The notes beneath the pieces were generated by a model, which saw only the letters and a list, made by a program, of their open reading frames with translations, was not told the DNA's origin and searched no databases. Below are positions 1 through 12,617 of a stretch of 64,000 nucleotides of DNA, in pieces (positions within the stretch are counted from its first letter, which is position 1; every line of letters begins with the position of its first letter). This stretch comes from Eulemur rufifrons (taxonomy: Eukaryota; Chordata; Mammalia; Primates; Lemuridae). The stretch is taken from NCBI RefSeq assembly GCF_041146395.1, contig NC_090989.1:50184501-50248500 (forward strand). The letters are read 5' to 3'. The translations under genes were made by a program, and so were the position numbers.

Positions 1-881
1 TTTGGCAGCAAGGTGTTACATAAATTCAGAACTATAGCTAATATGCTTTTCAATTTAGACAAATGAAACTTTCAGCTCTTGGTTATCTGAAGATACACAC
101 ATAGAGATATAACAAGGACATTCACTGGAAGTAGCTTTTGGTTGAATTTATAATATTTGTATTAGATCCATTTAGTAATAATTACTCCCCAGTTGACAAG
201 CCTAGGGACTACTCTTTCTACCAGCTAATGATATTTAGGTGGATGGAATGATAATTCTGACACTAAACCTAAAGGCAAAAAGAATAAAAAGAAACTTGAA
301 ATTTCCATAACATTTTTTAGTCTTTCTTTCTGATAAGAAGGGAGGTAGGTAATGAAATAACATAGATATTCATTTCAAACACATGTTAATTTCATGTAAA
401 AATCTACATTACTACAGTAGGAGAGATTTTACGGTATAAGCTCCATACCATCAAGTTTTGTGGGGTTTTTTTGTTTTGTTTTTTATCTCATAGCTTAGTA
501 TAAAACCCATGAGAATGGGCACCAAGCATGTAGATATTTGTACCCATTTTAATGCTCACTGGAGAACATCCTTCATTAAGGAGGCAAAAATAACTAGTGC
601 TAGCATAATGGAACACATGGTGGCAGGCATGGAAACTACATAGGGATCTAACATTATGGGCTCATATTCATCAAGTCTGATCTAGATACTGTTGCTTCCT
701 AATGCCCAAACTGCCAGCAACAGAGACCAGTGCTGAATCCTTGATATAGCACTATACCTCAAGGTGACCAATGAGCCTAGTAAACTGACTTTCAATCCTG
801 GAAGGGTCAGAAATTTATCTTGACTGGAATCAACATATTGTTATATTGTGAATATGGATTTATTTCTCTTTCCTGACCATA
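1..881. other. Unassigned AT-rich sequence
   Basis: I recognise no gene, RNA or repeat here. The stretch is AT-rich with short T runs near 463-485 and no long open frame. Parts near 500-860 have moderate complexity and could be very old repeat debris that I cannot name. Confidence 0.5.
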
Positions 882-1122
882 TTTTTTTTTCCTTTTTTTA
901 GAGACAGGGATTGTAGCACACTGCTGGGTTCAAGTGATTGTCCCACCTTAGCTTCCCAAGTTTCTTGGACAAGAGGCTCATGCCAACACACTTGGCTAAT
1001 TTGTAGAGACAGGGTCTCAGTATATTGCCCAGACTGGTCTCAAACTCCTTTCCTCAAGCAATCCTCCAGACTTGGCCTCCCAAAACTCTGGAATTACAGC
1101 TGTAAGCCACGATGCCAGGCCC
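882..1122 (-). repeat. Old, deleted Alu (SINE), antisense
   Basis: A T-rich start (the reversed A tail) is followed by GAGACAGGG, then by antisense Alu landmarks: GTAGAGACAGGGTCTC near 1003, CAGACTGGTCTCAAACTCC near 1030, and an end in GCCAGGCCC at 1122. The copy is well short of 300 bp and several blocks are missing, including most of the usual B-box side of one monomer. Divergence is high, so this is an old, AluJ-like or earlier copy, unlike the fresh lemur Alu at 26.2 kb. Confidence 0.85.
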
Positions 1123-1132
1123 AAAAATTGTA

Positions 1133-1870
1133 TTAAAAGGTGCTCAACATCGCTAATCATTGGAGAAATGAAAATCATTAGGAATAAGGGAAATGCAAAT
1201 TAAACAGAGATTCACCAACTAGAATGGAAAAATTTAAGACTGACAAATAGCCAGTGTTGATGAAGATGAAGAGTGAAAAATCATTTAAAAATATTATTTG
1301 GTATTTTCTTACGTTATACATATGCCTATCATATTATCAATATATAGGAATTCCACTTATTTATCAAAAAGAAATTTAACATATATATACAAAACTATTA
1401 GTACAAGAATGTCTATAGTAGCTCTATTCATAATCTATAATAATCAAGACAGTGTGAAATTGTATGGGTGACAAATAGTTCAATGAATGGTCCAATGACT
1501 ATCTAAAACACACAAAGTCCATTTAATAGGGAAAGTTTTTTCAGCAAATAGTGCTGGAGCCATTTGATAAATATAGTCATGATATCTGGTAACTAAAACA
1601 ACCTGAATTCTCACCAAAAGAAGATAGATAAACAAATTGTTATGTATGGGATTTTACATACAATTTTTTAAAAAAAGAATGAATTTTTGTTACATGTGAG
1701 AACATGGATGGCTCTAAAAATTATTATTTTAAGTAAAAAAAAACCTGGGACAAAAGAGAAAATGTTTTATAATATCATTTGTATGAAATACAAAAATAGG
1801 CAAAAATGGTATATGGCATCAACAATGAGCCGAATGGTTGCCTATAAGGGGCTAGGAATTGGGATTGAAT
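1133..1870 (+). repeat. L1 3' end (L1M type), 5'-truncated
   Basis: The start reads like the end of ORF2 in an old L1 (GGTGCTCAACATCGCTAATC at 1139, then GGGAAATGCAAATTAAA at 1189). It runs through 3' UTR-like sequence containing ACATGTGAGAACATGGATGG and the GGTTGCCTATAAGGGGCTAG block near 1838. All reading frames are broken; the 61-residue frame inside it is chance. It stops where an oppositely oriented L1 begins, at a short direct repeat of AAAAGGCAC. Confidence 0.75.
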
Positions 1871-2166
1871 AAAAAGGCACAAAAGGCACCTCTGCTTTCC
1901 ATAGAGGTTGTACTAACTTGCAGTCCCCCCAACAATGTATAAGCATTCTTTTCTCTCTGCACCCATACATGCATCTGTTGTTTTTAGAATTTTTATTAAA
2001 AGCCATTCCAACTGGAGTAAGATAATATCTCATTGTGGTTTTAATTTGCATTTCCCTCATGATTAGAGATGTTGCACATTTTTTCATATTTATTGGCCAT
2101 TAGTCTATCTTCTTTTGAAAAGCTTCTGTTCATGTCATTTGCCCACTTTTTGATGGGGTTGTTTGA

Positions 2167-2192
2167 TTTTTTTTTTTTTTTTTTTTTTTTTT
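2167..2192. repeat. Poly-T tract inside L1 ORF2
   Basis: A run of about 26 T sits where L1 has a short T/G-rich stretch in antisense, so it looks like local slippage expansion. It produces a spurious phenylalanine-rich frame on the plus strand. Confidence 0.9.
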
Positions 2193-4399
2193 GCTGATTT
2201 ATTTGACTTCTTTGTAGATTCTGGTTATTGGCCCTTTATCAAATGTATAGCTTGCAGATATTTTCTCCCATTCTGTAGATTGCTATTTGCTCTGTTGATT
2301 GTTTCCTTGGCTTTGCAGAAGCTTTTTATCTTAATCAAGTCCCATTTATTTATTTTTGTTGTTGCTGTGCTTTTCATTGGGGTCTTATTCATAAATTCTT
2401 TACCTAGGCCAATATATAGAATAATTTTTTTCCAAAATTTTCTTCCAGAATCCTTATGGTTTCATCACTTACATTTAAGTCTTTTATACATCTTGAGTTA
2501 ATTTTTGTAAGTGTTGAGAGATATGGATCATGTTTCATTCTTCTGTATGTGGCAATCCAATTTTCCCAGCACATTTATTGAAGAGGGATTGGTTTCTCCA
2601 GTGTATATTATTGTTTCCGTTTCTCAAAGATCAGTTGGCTGTATGTGGATGGTTTTATAACTGAGTTTTCAGCTCTGTTCAATTAGCATATTTCTCTATT
2701 TTTGTGCCAATACCATGCTGTTTTGGTTAATATAGCCTTGTAACATAGATTGAACTCTGGTAATGTGATACCTCAAGATTTGTTCCTTTTGCTTAAGATT
2801 GCTTTGGCTTTGGTTTCTTTTCTTGTTCCAAATGAAGCATAAAATTATTGTTTCTAGATCTGTGAAATATGACGTTGGTATTTTGATGGAAATTGCATTG
2901 AATCTGTAAATCCCTTTGGGTAGTATGGACATTTTAACAATTTTAATTCTATCAATCCATGAGCAAGATATGTTTTCCCATGTGTTTGCATCCTCTGCAA
3001 TTTATTTCCTTAGTGTTTCATTGTTCTCTTTGTAGAGATTTTTCACCTCCTTGGTTAAATATCTTCCTAGGTATTTTCTTTTCTTTGTAGCTATCATGAA
3101 TGGTATTGAGTCTTTGATTTCATTGTCAGCTTGGCTATTAGTGATGTATAAGAATGCTACTGATTTGTGTATATTGATTTTGTAACCTGAGACTTTGCTG
3201 AATTTATCAATTCCAGGAGTCTCTTGGTGGAATCTTTGAAATTTTCTTGATATAAGATCATATCATCAGTGAAAAGTGATAGTCTGACCTCCACTTTCCC
3301 AATTTGGATACACTTAATTTCTTTCTCTTGCCTAATTGCTCTGGCTAGGACTTCCAGCACTATGTTGACCACAAGTGGTAACAATGGATGACATCCTTGT
3401 CTCATTCTAGTTCTTAGTGGGAATGCTTTCAACTTTTCCCCATTCAGTATGATGTTGGCTGTGGGTTTTCTATATATATGACTTTTATAATTTTGAGGTA
3501 TGTAAATTCTGTGCCAATATTATTGAGGGTTTTTAGCATGAAAGAGTGTTGAATTTTGTAGAATGCTTTTCCTGTGTCTATTGAAATGATCTTTTTTTTC
3601 TTTTGTTTATGTGCTGAATCACATTTATCAACTTATGTATGTTGAACAATCCTTGTATCCCTGGGATGAAGCCCACTTGATCATGGTAGATTATTTTTTG
3701 ATGTGCTATTGAATTCAGTTTGCTAGCATATTCTTGAGCATGTTTGCATCTATATTCAAAAGGGATATTGGTCTGTAGTTTTCTTTTTTTGTGTGTTGTG
3801 GTGTCATTTTCTGGCTTTGGTATCAAGATGCTACTGGCTTCATAAAATGAGTTGGGGAAGATTGCCTCCTTCTCAATATTATAGAATAATTTCTGCAGTA
3901 TGGGTACCAACTCTCCTTTTTAGTTCTGCTAAAATTTGGCTGTGAATTCATCTGGTTCAGGGCTTTTTTGTTGAGGAATTTTTTTTTTATTGCTGCTTCA
4001 ATCCCATTGCTCATTATTGGTCTGTTCAGGATTTCTATTTCCTCCTGATTGGTTCTTAGGAATTTATGTGTTTCCAGGAATTTGTCCATGTCCTCTTCAT
4101 TTTTGAGTTTATGTGCATAGAGATTTTCATAGTATTCACGAATACTATTTTGTATTTCTGTGATATATCTCTTTTTTCATTTCTCATGGAGCTTATTTTG
4201 GGCCTTTCTCTTTGATTCCTGGTTAATCTAACTAGAGGTCTGTTAATTTTGTTTATCTTTTCAAGGAACCAACTTTTTGTTTGGTTGATCTTCTGTATTA
4301 TTTTCTTGATTTTTATGTCATTTAGTTCTGTTCTGACCTTAGTTATTTCTTTGCCTCTGCTGGCGTTGAGTTTGATTTACTCTTCCTTTTCTATTTCTT

Positions 4400-4838
4400 T
4401 TATTTATTTATTTATTTCAAGATATTATGAAGGTACAAATGTTTTGGTTACATTTTATGTCTTTTCCTCACTCAAGTGAGGTTTAGAGGCTTACCCTTCC
4501 CCTCTACAATGCACACCATGTCCATTAGCTGTGAGTTTACCCTCTGCAACCCCCAATCCCTGGAGAATATTACTACCGTGTGAGCACCATAGTGTTGATC
4601 AGTTAGTGCCAATTTGATGGCGAGTACATGTGGAGGCTATTCCTCCAATCTTGTGATAACTCACTGCGAATAATGGGCTCAAGCTCAATCCAGAAAAATA
4701 CAGGAGGTGCTAGATCACTGTCGTTTCTTATAATTGAGTAATATTCCATTGTATACATATATCTAATTTTAGTAATCCACTCATGGATTGATGGCACTTG
4801 GGTTGTTTCGACATCCTTGCAATAGAGACATGTCATTA
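4400..4838 (-). mobile_element. Strepsirrhine-type L1 3' end nested in older L1
   Basis: The block begins with TTTA-repeat and T-rich DNA (a decayed tail), then ATGAAGGTACAAATGTTTTGG and the antisense 3' UTR with CACCATAGTGTTGATCAGTTAG. It runs into the ORF2 end with GAGTAATATTCCATTGTATAC and a match to the common L1 phrase ATTGATGGCACTTGGGTTG. Sequence on both sides (about 4371 and 4850) continues the same ORF2, so this is a later insertion. It resembles the L1 tails at 52.2 and 61.2 kb but is more diverged. No target duplication is clear. Confidence 0.8.
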
Positions 4839-5829
4839 GATTTTTAATTTTCTGTCTTTTTGATGTAGGCATTTAAAGCTATGAATTTTTCCCTTAGGAC
4901 TACTTTTGCCGAATCCATAAATTTTGATAACTTGTGTCCCCTTCATCATTCAGTTCGAGAAATCTTTTGATTTCCATCTTAGTTTTTTCATTGATTCTAT
5001 AATTGGTCAGCAGCAGGTTGTTTCATTTCCATGACTCTGTAGGATTGAGTGTTTCTGTTGGAGTTGATTTCTAATTTTATTTCACTGTGGTCTGAGAAAA
5101 TACATGCTATGATTTCAATATTTTTGAATTTGTTGAGCCATGTTTTGTGGCCTAATATATGGTCAATCTTAGAGAATATTCCATGTGCTGATTAGAAGAA
5201 TGTATATTCAGCAGTTTCGTGATAAAATCTTCTGTAAATATGTGTTAGGCACAATTGTTCTAGAGTTTCATGTATGTCAAGTGTTTCTTTTATTTCTTTT
5301 CTGCTGGTATGATCTGTCCAGTTAAGTTAGTGTGGTGTTGAAATCTCTGGCAATTATGATGTTGGTGTATATCTCTCTGTTTAGATCTTCTAAGATTTGC
5401 TTTATGAATCTAGGTGCTCCTGTGTCACATGCATAAATATTTTGTATTGTTATGTCTTCTTGTTGAATTATTCTCTTTACTATTACATAATGGCCATCTT
5501 TGTCTTTTTTTACTATTGTTGACTTAAAGTAAATTTTATCTGATATGTTAATGGCTACACTTGCTTTCTTTTGGTTTCTGTTTTCATGGAACCTTTTATT
5601 TTCATCACTAACCCTGGAGTCTGTAAGTTTTCTTGTGGGTTAGGTGTGTTTCCTGGAGACAACAGATACTCAGCTTGCATTTTTTTTATCCATTCAGGCA
5701 GTCTGTATCTCTTGAGAGGGAAATTCAAACCATTTACATTGATTGATAGAATTGATATGTGGGATGCTGTTCTGTTCTTCATGTTGGGTAGTACCTTCTT
5801 GCTTTGTTTTACCTCTCATATTATTGTTT

Positions 5830-6890
5830 TATTTGAGCTCTGAGCTTTAGCTTTTGGGTGGTTTTACACTGGTGTTTGACCATTGTGTTGATGTATATAT
5901 AATGCAATTCTGAGTATTTTCTGCAGGGCAGATCTGGTCTTAAAAATTTCCTCAGTGTTTGCTTGTCTGGAAAAGTCTTTATTTCTCCTTCTTTTGTGAA
6001 ACTTAGTTTTGCAGGATACATAATTCTAGGGTAGCAATTTCTCTGTTTAAGAAGGCTGAAGATAGGTCCCCAATCCTTTCTGGCTTATAAGGTTTCAGTT
6101 GAGAAGTCTGCAGTTAGCCTGATGAGTTTTCCTTTATAAGTTACCTAAAGTTTTTGCCTTATAGCTCATAGAAGTTCCTCTTTCATGTTGACTTTGATCA
6201 GTCCAATGATTATGTATCTTAGTGATTGCCTCTTTGCAATGAATTTCCCAGATGTTCATTGGGCTTCTTGTATAGAATGTCTAAATCTCTAGCAAGTCTA
6301 GAGAAGTTCTCTTCAATTATTCCCTCAAATAGGTTTCCCAGCCCTTGTGTGTTTTCTTCTTCACCCTTAGGGATGCCTATGATTCTTATATTTGGCCATT
6401 TTACATAATCCTAAATTTCTTGTAGGCTTTGTTCATTACTCTTAATTCTCTGTTCATTATTTTTGAACTGACTGAGTTAATTCAAAAGATTTGTCTTCAA
6501 GCTCTGAGATTCTTTCTTCTGAATGGTCTAATCTATTTTCAAAACTTTCCACTGTGTTTTGTATTTCCTTAAATGAATTTTTCATTTCCAGAACTTCTAT
6601 TTGATTTTCTTTAATATGTCAATCTCTTTAGTGAATTTTTCATTCATTTGCTGAACTGTTTTTCTGAGGTATTTTTTTGTGTTGGTTTTCCATTTTCTCT
6701 TTCATTTAGCTTCCTTACAATCCATATTTGGAATTTCTTAACTGTAATTTCAATATTTTCATTTTGGTTAGAATCCATTGCTAGAGTGCTGATTTTCCCT
6801 TTTGGGGTGTCCTTCACTCTGATTTTTAATACTTACAGAGTTCTTTCACTGATTCTCTCATCTGGAAAAGCTGTTGCTTCTTAATTTTGG
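5830..6890 (-). pseudogene. L1 ORF1 remnant (RNA-binding chaperone), broken
   Basis: ORF1 protein coats L1 RNA. The C-terminal end is visible at 6021-5830, where the minus strand gives KLSFTKEGEIKTFPDKQ and LRKFL, matching the L1 ORF1 C-terminal domain. Upstream, about 6480-6700 reads antisense as alternating Glu/Lys/Ile/Leu-rich codons, as expected of the coiled-coil region, but with stops. It lies in normal L1 order just before ORF2. No frame is intact. Confidence 0.75.
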
Positions 6891-7205
6891 ATTTTCTTAT
6901 GTTTAGCTAGGGCCTACCTATAATACACATACACACTCATAAGGATGTTTTTATAGCATATGTTGGATAAGAATCTTTGGCTTTGTTTGTAGGTGCTTTA
7001 AAGGCAATTTAGACACTGGATAGATGCCTTGGTTATAGATATCCTTAGTGTGATGGTTTTTTCAGTTGCTAATTGTAGGCTGTAACAGTGGTGAGCTGTG
7101 TGTGTGGTGGGCCCATTCCGCATGTTTCTTTGAGGAGAGAGGATGGAGGCCTTGAAATCCTTTTTCTTTTCCCAGCCCTTGGTCTTCTAGCTTTGAGGAT
7201 TTTTA

Positions 7206-8540
7206 CAAATAATCTATGTAATGAAGAAATCAATCATTGGACAAAGATTTGAATTTGTTACTGATATGACATGAAAATTTGTATCAATGAAGGTAACATA
7301 ATATGCCACAATAAAAGCATTGATGACACTAAGGGCAGAGTGATTTATGAATATCATGAACTCTAGGAATATTTAATATCAGTCACTACACAAAAGAAAC
7401 TTTTAATTTTCTGTTCATTTTAATTCAAAGAGGTTTTCTCATATTTGACAACAATTCTGAAATATTGCATAACATTATCAGTAATAAATTATGAAGCAGA
7501 AAGAAACTTTTCTAAACTATCAATAATAAAGAACAATTTCAGATCAATCTTGCTAGAGGAAAAACTTAATTATCTTTCTATTCTCCAAGGAAGATGATAT
7601 TACAAAAATGTTTATCATATGAAAATGCAATCAAAGTGTATGCTGCCAAAAATGTAGGAAAAAATGATTATAGATGTGTGTCAGTTTTTAATTAATGAAT
7701 ATATTAGGTTATTATTCTGGATTTTGCAATGATTATAGTATATTTTAGAATTTTATAAATTGCAACTTGTTATGGTTTCATGTTTTAAATAAATATTCAC
7801 TTCCCTACCCAATTTACAGCCATAATTTTGTGATCCTTTTTCTTAATGAAGGCACACAAAATGACATGAGACTCAATATCTATGAAACGTAGGTGTACCT
7901 CTGCTACAACTCCTTTCAAGAGGCAGTCAGTCTTACAGGTAATAACAACCAATCATTACATTCCCAGAATATTGCACCATCCCTTTTTCAGCATTCTTCT
8001 CACCCCAGCCTAACTCCTCCTCACTCCTACTCCTACATTCTACCATCTACTCTTCTTCGTGACTTCCCTATTGCATTAATAGATTAATTCTGTTTCAAAC
8101 ACTTGAACCTAATGTTCAAGAATGGTGTTATGATTTTCTTCACAGCTCTTCTTCCATTGTACTTTGCTACAATTTGTCAATTGACTCTGTTGCTGTTTAT
8201 ATGCTGTCTCCAAACCTCTACAAATGGTAGCTCTATTTAAAGGGAAAGGAATAAAATTATAATATTGGATCAATATCAACAGCTATTCCATAAATAACCT
8301 AATACCCTTATAGCTCAATAAATATTGCAATACAAATAATGACAATAAGATTTTATAATGCAACTCTGAATACTCCAAATAGGTAACGGGGAAAAGTATA
8401 GAGATCTGTTTTAAATTCTTCCTCCTTTTTCTCCTGGACCTTATAAAATTCAAAATGAATATCAAAGTGTCAAGATCTGCAAGATGATATTTCTGGCAGT
8501 GAATGAATAAAAAATTTAATCATGGTGGCCTCAGCTTGGT
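7206..8540. other. Unassigned AT-rich sequence
   Basis: No feature is recognisable. Short T- and A-rich runs are common. A pyrimidine-rich part at about 7990-8050 (repeated CTCCTAC-like words) gives a 64-residue chance frame. Nothing suggests an exon. Confidence 0.45.
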
Positions 8541-8559
8541 TGACAGAAGAGTTTAAGAA

Positions 8560-8870
8560 TGAATAATCAGATTATTATGCAGTTATATAAATGATTTTTA
8601 TGTCAAAAAATTATGGCAGAAAAATATTCAAAATACATTACATTTAAAGGTTGATTACAAAATAGTTTGTACAGTATGATACTAGTGTTTAGTTTGAAAT
8701 AATTCTATATATGTCTACAAAAGTCTAGAAGGAAGCAAGAAAATGTTAACAGTGAAGGAGATCTCTAGGTAGTATGACTGCTGAGTGTCTTTCTTTCCAT
8801 TTATCCACAGGTACTATGCTTCTACAATTACCGTGTTTCATTTTATAGTAAAGAAGTTTTAAAACAATGC
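8560..8870 (+). repeat. Old LINE (L1M/HAL1-like) 3' tail, copy 1
   Basis: The segment contains the word order seen in old LINE tails: TACAGTATGATACTAGTG at 8671, GTCTAGAAGGAAGCAAGAAAATG near 8722 (trimmed here), GTTAACAGTG, then an A/T-rich end. It is diverged and carries no open frame. A second, similarly ordered tail follows directly. The family name is a guess. Confidence 0.45.
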
Positions 8871-8884
8871 TCTTAAAGAAGGCT

Positions 8885-9200
8885 GAATGGTGTGGGACTT
8901 ATTCACAGTATAATAAGTGAGAAATATTTACTAGGATAAAAAATATATACACTATGATCCCAAGTATACAAATATATGTGGACATCTACATAAATACATG
9001 TATATGCAAATGCATTTTATTTAAAAGTTTTAAGATATTTACAAACCAGTAGTCACACACACTGGGAAAAGATCAGAAGGCAATTTAGCAGAAAGTTAAC
9101 AGAGGCTCTTTGTAAGAGTTGGCATACTGGTGGTTTTCATTTTCTCATGTACACTTTTATATTCAATTTTCCACAATTAATATATCATTATTTTTAAATT
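8885..9200 (+). repeat. Old LINE (L1M/HAL1-like) 3' tail, copy 2
   Basis: It repeats the order of the preceding tail: ACTATGATCCCAAGTATAC at 8951, then AACAGAGGCTCTTTG near 9098, TGGTGGTTTTCATTTTCTC at 9129, ACTTTTATATTCAATTTTCC near 9152 and an A-rich end. A purine-rich patch (9204-9234) follows. The two tails may be separate insertions of related elements or one duplicated element. Confidence 0.4.
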
Positions 9201-9644
9201 AAGGAGAGAAAGAAAGAAAAAAGGGAGGGAAGAAGTATCAGAAAACAATTTATGTTTTAAAACAATAATGCTCTCTAGCAATACTGCATAAAGACAGATT
9301 TTTACTATCTCAGTGATGTGTTTTTCTCCAAATTTTAAATAAATCTCCCCTCCTCATTCAGAGAGTGGAAAAGAATAAACCTCAGAGTTTCACTTCTAAT
9401 ATGGAAATGAACAACTGGAGAAAAATTAGATGAGTATAGAGAAGTGAAAGACAGCAACACTGACCAAACAGATACGCAAAGATATGTGTAAAGATGTGCA
9501 TTTAGGTCAGCAAGCTCAAGAGTGATTTCAATTTGAATTTGAGTTGTAGAAGGTGCCTGAGGAACTCCAATGAACACATAACCTGAACAAAAGCATTGTA
9601 GGAAACCATAATCAACTCAGCCAATGGAATCAACAAAGAGTGAA

Positions 9645-9680
<36 letters not shown>

Positions 9681-11944
9681 GCACTCACACACACAGCCAT
9701 GAATTATGAATCAAGACTCTGAAGCATGGATAGTCTGGAACACAGATCTGACAAATGATTATCAGCTATTTAAAGGGGCAAAGGGTCGAAGAAGAGAGAG
9801 TTCTCAAGTATTCCTGGCAAAATTAAACTTATGTAGGGATTGTTTACCAGTAATAATATCCACTCTTAAATGAATAATATTTGATTTCTAATCCTCTCAC
9901 ATATGCTTATTGAGTTATTTACAGTTATATTTGTTCAAATGATACACAGACAAATGTATGCTTTACCAAAGAAATACTTGACCCTGATAGATTTTAAGAA
10001 CCATTGTTGATATACCAGTGACTAAGAAAGGATCAATGTTCTCTGATTAAATTGAACTGCAACCTAATTTACTCTGTATATAAAGAAATTTAGGTAAGCA
10101 TAGTTATAGTTTCTTCACTATAAATTGAAGCCTATATCATTCTAAAAACAAAACAAAAAAGCTGAAGCGTCCTCAGAATAGTACTTCATGGCTATTAATC
10201 TGTGTGTATTAGCATGTGGTCAATACAGAAGTATTTATTCATCTAACTGAATTGAATTGAGGTCATGTATTATGAAATTACCAAAAGAACATAAGAAAAG
10301 TTTTCAGCTGCATTTCATCCCTGAGTTAGGATGATTTTTTAGTACTGGACCTTAGGGACAATTCAAGTAGCCCCTTTCAGAGAAGGCTCCCATCAGCAGT
10401 GTTAAATTAAGTATAATTGTTGAAGCTGGATGCTAGTACATGGGAAAACTAGGAACTGGACCAAAATCACCACTTAACCTTCAGAGGGTAATAGCTTTCA
10501 TTCATCTCTAACCTATGCTATGTTTGAACCAGTGATTCATTTCTAAAAGGCCATTTTCAAAAATCATATTAACCATTTACCCTTCACAGAACCTGAACCT
10601 AATCTCTTTTTTAAATCTGCTATTTATACTAATATATATGATTATTTCAAGTAAGTATAAAAGATCTAACGTGGAAAATTATGCACATATGCGTAGAGTA
10701 TAATAGCTTTTTCTTTTTTTTTTCAAAACAGAATACCTCATGTAACATTACAAATTGAGGAGACAACAGAAATAGAATTAGAAAAAGCCATGTAATAAGT
10801 GTGGCAGATAATGTTTACTAAAAGGGTATAGTCAAGGGGTGTTCAGGTGTTCTAATGAGCCATTGTCTAGAGTAGTTCTTTATTTAAACATTTTTGTGAG
10901 TTTTAGAAGGAGAAATACCATCTTAGTCTATTTTCAAAGGTACCCAAATAAAAATGTGAGTGGTAAGATATATACTACTTCTGCAACTAAAAATTCTAAT
11001 TTCAAGTCTTTGAAACTTAGAAGTTTCATATAGAATAAAGAAATTACCCTGCTACAAGAGGATATTTGGATATGCAAATGCTTGGTCATTAATAATTTAT
11101 TGGAACTATTTTGAAGATCATATGGATTTTCAAGTCCTGGAAAAATGATGAAAAAAGGTGTCTCTAATTTTGTTTTATAACATTTTAACAAAGAGAAAAG
11201 GAGAATCTTGCTCACTGTACTTTATTGTCAGGTATAACCTTGTTCCCTCAGCTTCTGAAATATCCCACACTCTGAAAATCTGCTCTCTATCTATTTTTTG
11301 GTGCTATTAACCAATAGACAATCAACAGACATTTTGGAAATCATATTGATATAATTGAATGGTCTTCTAGACAGCATCCAGATTTACACAAAGGAAATGT
11401 TTTAATACAATGGACTCTCTAAAATATAAAAGAGGAGATGAAAATGTGAGTGCTCTGGTGCTTCTCACCTATTCATATTTGATATCCACCACCATTTTAC
11501 CAGAAGTAGCATAGAGCTACATGATACCCTGCTTCATGAAATTGTTCATCCTTGATATAGATATTACACTAATTCCACTCTCTAGATAAGGATGTGTACA
11601 AGCTCAAAAATAATAAAGGCCTAAAGTCAGGATGAATTTTAATTCCTGGTTCTCAAGAATTCCATTAAGCTATATGATTTCCCACAACCATGATTCTACC
11701 AATCAATTATACTAATAGTCTAAAGGAAACAATCAAACCATAACATTAAAGTAACAAATAAGTGTTTCTGTTTAAGGGAATGGAATGAACAACTTTAAAA
11801 ACAGAGACCATTTGATATGAAAGTTTGTGTTTCATAGAGTTTTCCATGGAACTTTCCAAATATGATAACATTAAAATTTATCCTCAGTAATATACTAGAA
11901 ACTTAATATGCTCATACTGGAAAAAAATGGACAGATGGGTGGAT
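9201..11944. other. Mostly unassigned sequence around a CA repeat
   Basis: Apart from the dinucleotide repeat at 9645-9694 I cannot assign this stretch. It is AT-rich, has only chance frames (93 residues at most, 10934-11215 minus) and no splice-like or promoter-like arrangement that I would defend. Very old LINE debris is possible. Confidence 0.45.
9645..9694. repeat. (CA)n microsatellite with CG interruptions
   Basis: About 25 dinucleotide units of CA, interrupted by GCAC and GCGC steps near 9672-9681. It creates the Val-Cys runs in a minus-strand frame, which is not a gene. Confidence 0.95.
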
Positions 11945-12585
11945 GGATAATATATGTATTTATTTAACATCTATTGAATACTATATTCCAAGCACTATTT
12001 AAGATGCCAGCTGGTACTCTAAGGTGTTTGCCCCCAAGGAAATGAGCTCTGTGCCCATGAGAGGAACAAGAAGGTAAGTGTGCCTGGAATATGCCAGGGA
12101 AAATAATACAGGGTAACCTTGGAAATGTAGACAGGTCCCAACTAATATGTGATTTTAGAAGCCATGACACGAATTTTATGAATCTAAAACTAACAATCTA
12201 TCTTTGTAAAAAATCACTCAGATCATTGTTAGGTTTACAGAGTAACAAGTGTGGAAATAAGACCAACCTAGAGTCTATTACCAGCAGGAGGCATGGGTAG
12301 CTTAGACTGAGATAGCATCTCAGAAGATGGAAAAGAGAACAGATTTCAACTAGATTTATAGGTTTGACAAATAGTACTAGCCGACAGATAGCAAGTGAAA
12401 GATAAAGAGAAGATAAAACAAGGGATGGAGCAACTGATTAGATGACAATATCATTTACTGAGCTCAAAAGCACAGAACACTTACAGACAATCAAGAGTTG
12501 CATTTTGGCAGCGTTAATTTTGATATGCCTGTTATACATTTGAGATGAAGAAGGTGGATATATACTCTGGAGATGTAAACTAGAG

Positions 12586-12617
<32 letters not shown>

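Larger units (their letters stand above)
1960..5782 (-). pseudogene. L1 ORF2 remnant (endonuclease-reverse transcriptase), broken
   Basis: ORF2 of L1 makes an endonuclease plus reverse transcriptase that copies L1 RNA at nicked DNA. Here the N-terminus (5782 downward) keeps the endonuclease-type start with SINVNGLN and a following KRYRLPEWIKK. The reverse transcriptase survives in pieces: 3910-3578 holds [17 protein letters not shown] and [17 protein letters not shown]; 3432-3157 holds LFTDDMILY. The usual catalytic block is F-A-D-D, so the alanine has become threonine here. The frame shifts repeatedly, a T tract at 2167-2192 has expanded, and the 4400-4838 insertion splits it. It is non-functional; the fold assignment rests on known L1 motifs. 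Confidence 0.85.
1889..7205 (-). mobile_element. Long old L1 retrotransposon, antisense, 3'-truncated
   Basis: Read on the minus strand this covers, in L1 order, probable 5' UTR (about 7205-6895), ORF1 remnant (about 6890-5830), the inter-ORF gap, and ORF2 remnant (5782 down to about 1960), ending before any 3' UTR. A younger L1 tail interrupts it at 4400-4838. Minus-strand fragments with L1 signatures include the ORF2 start with NVNGLN, the QVGFIPG block and an FTDD catalytic block. Many stops and frameshifts make it dead. With the insert removed it is about 4.9 kb. The 5' limit is inferred only from the loss of L1-like sequence near 7.2 kb. Confidence 0.85.

Noticed and set aside
2163..2501. 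112-residue plus frame starting with a phenylalanine run
   Set aside because: It is the antisense of L1 ORF2 plus an expanded T tract.
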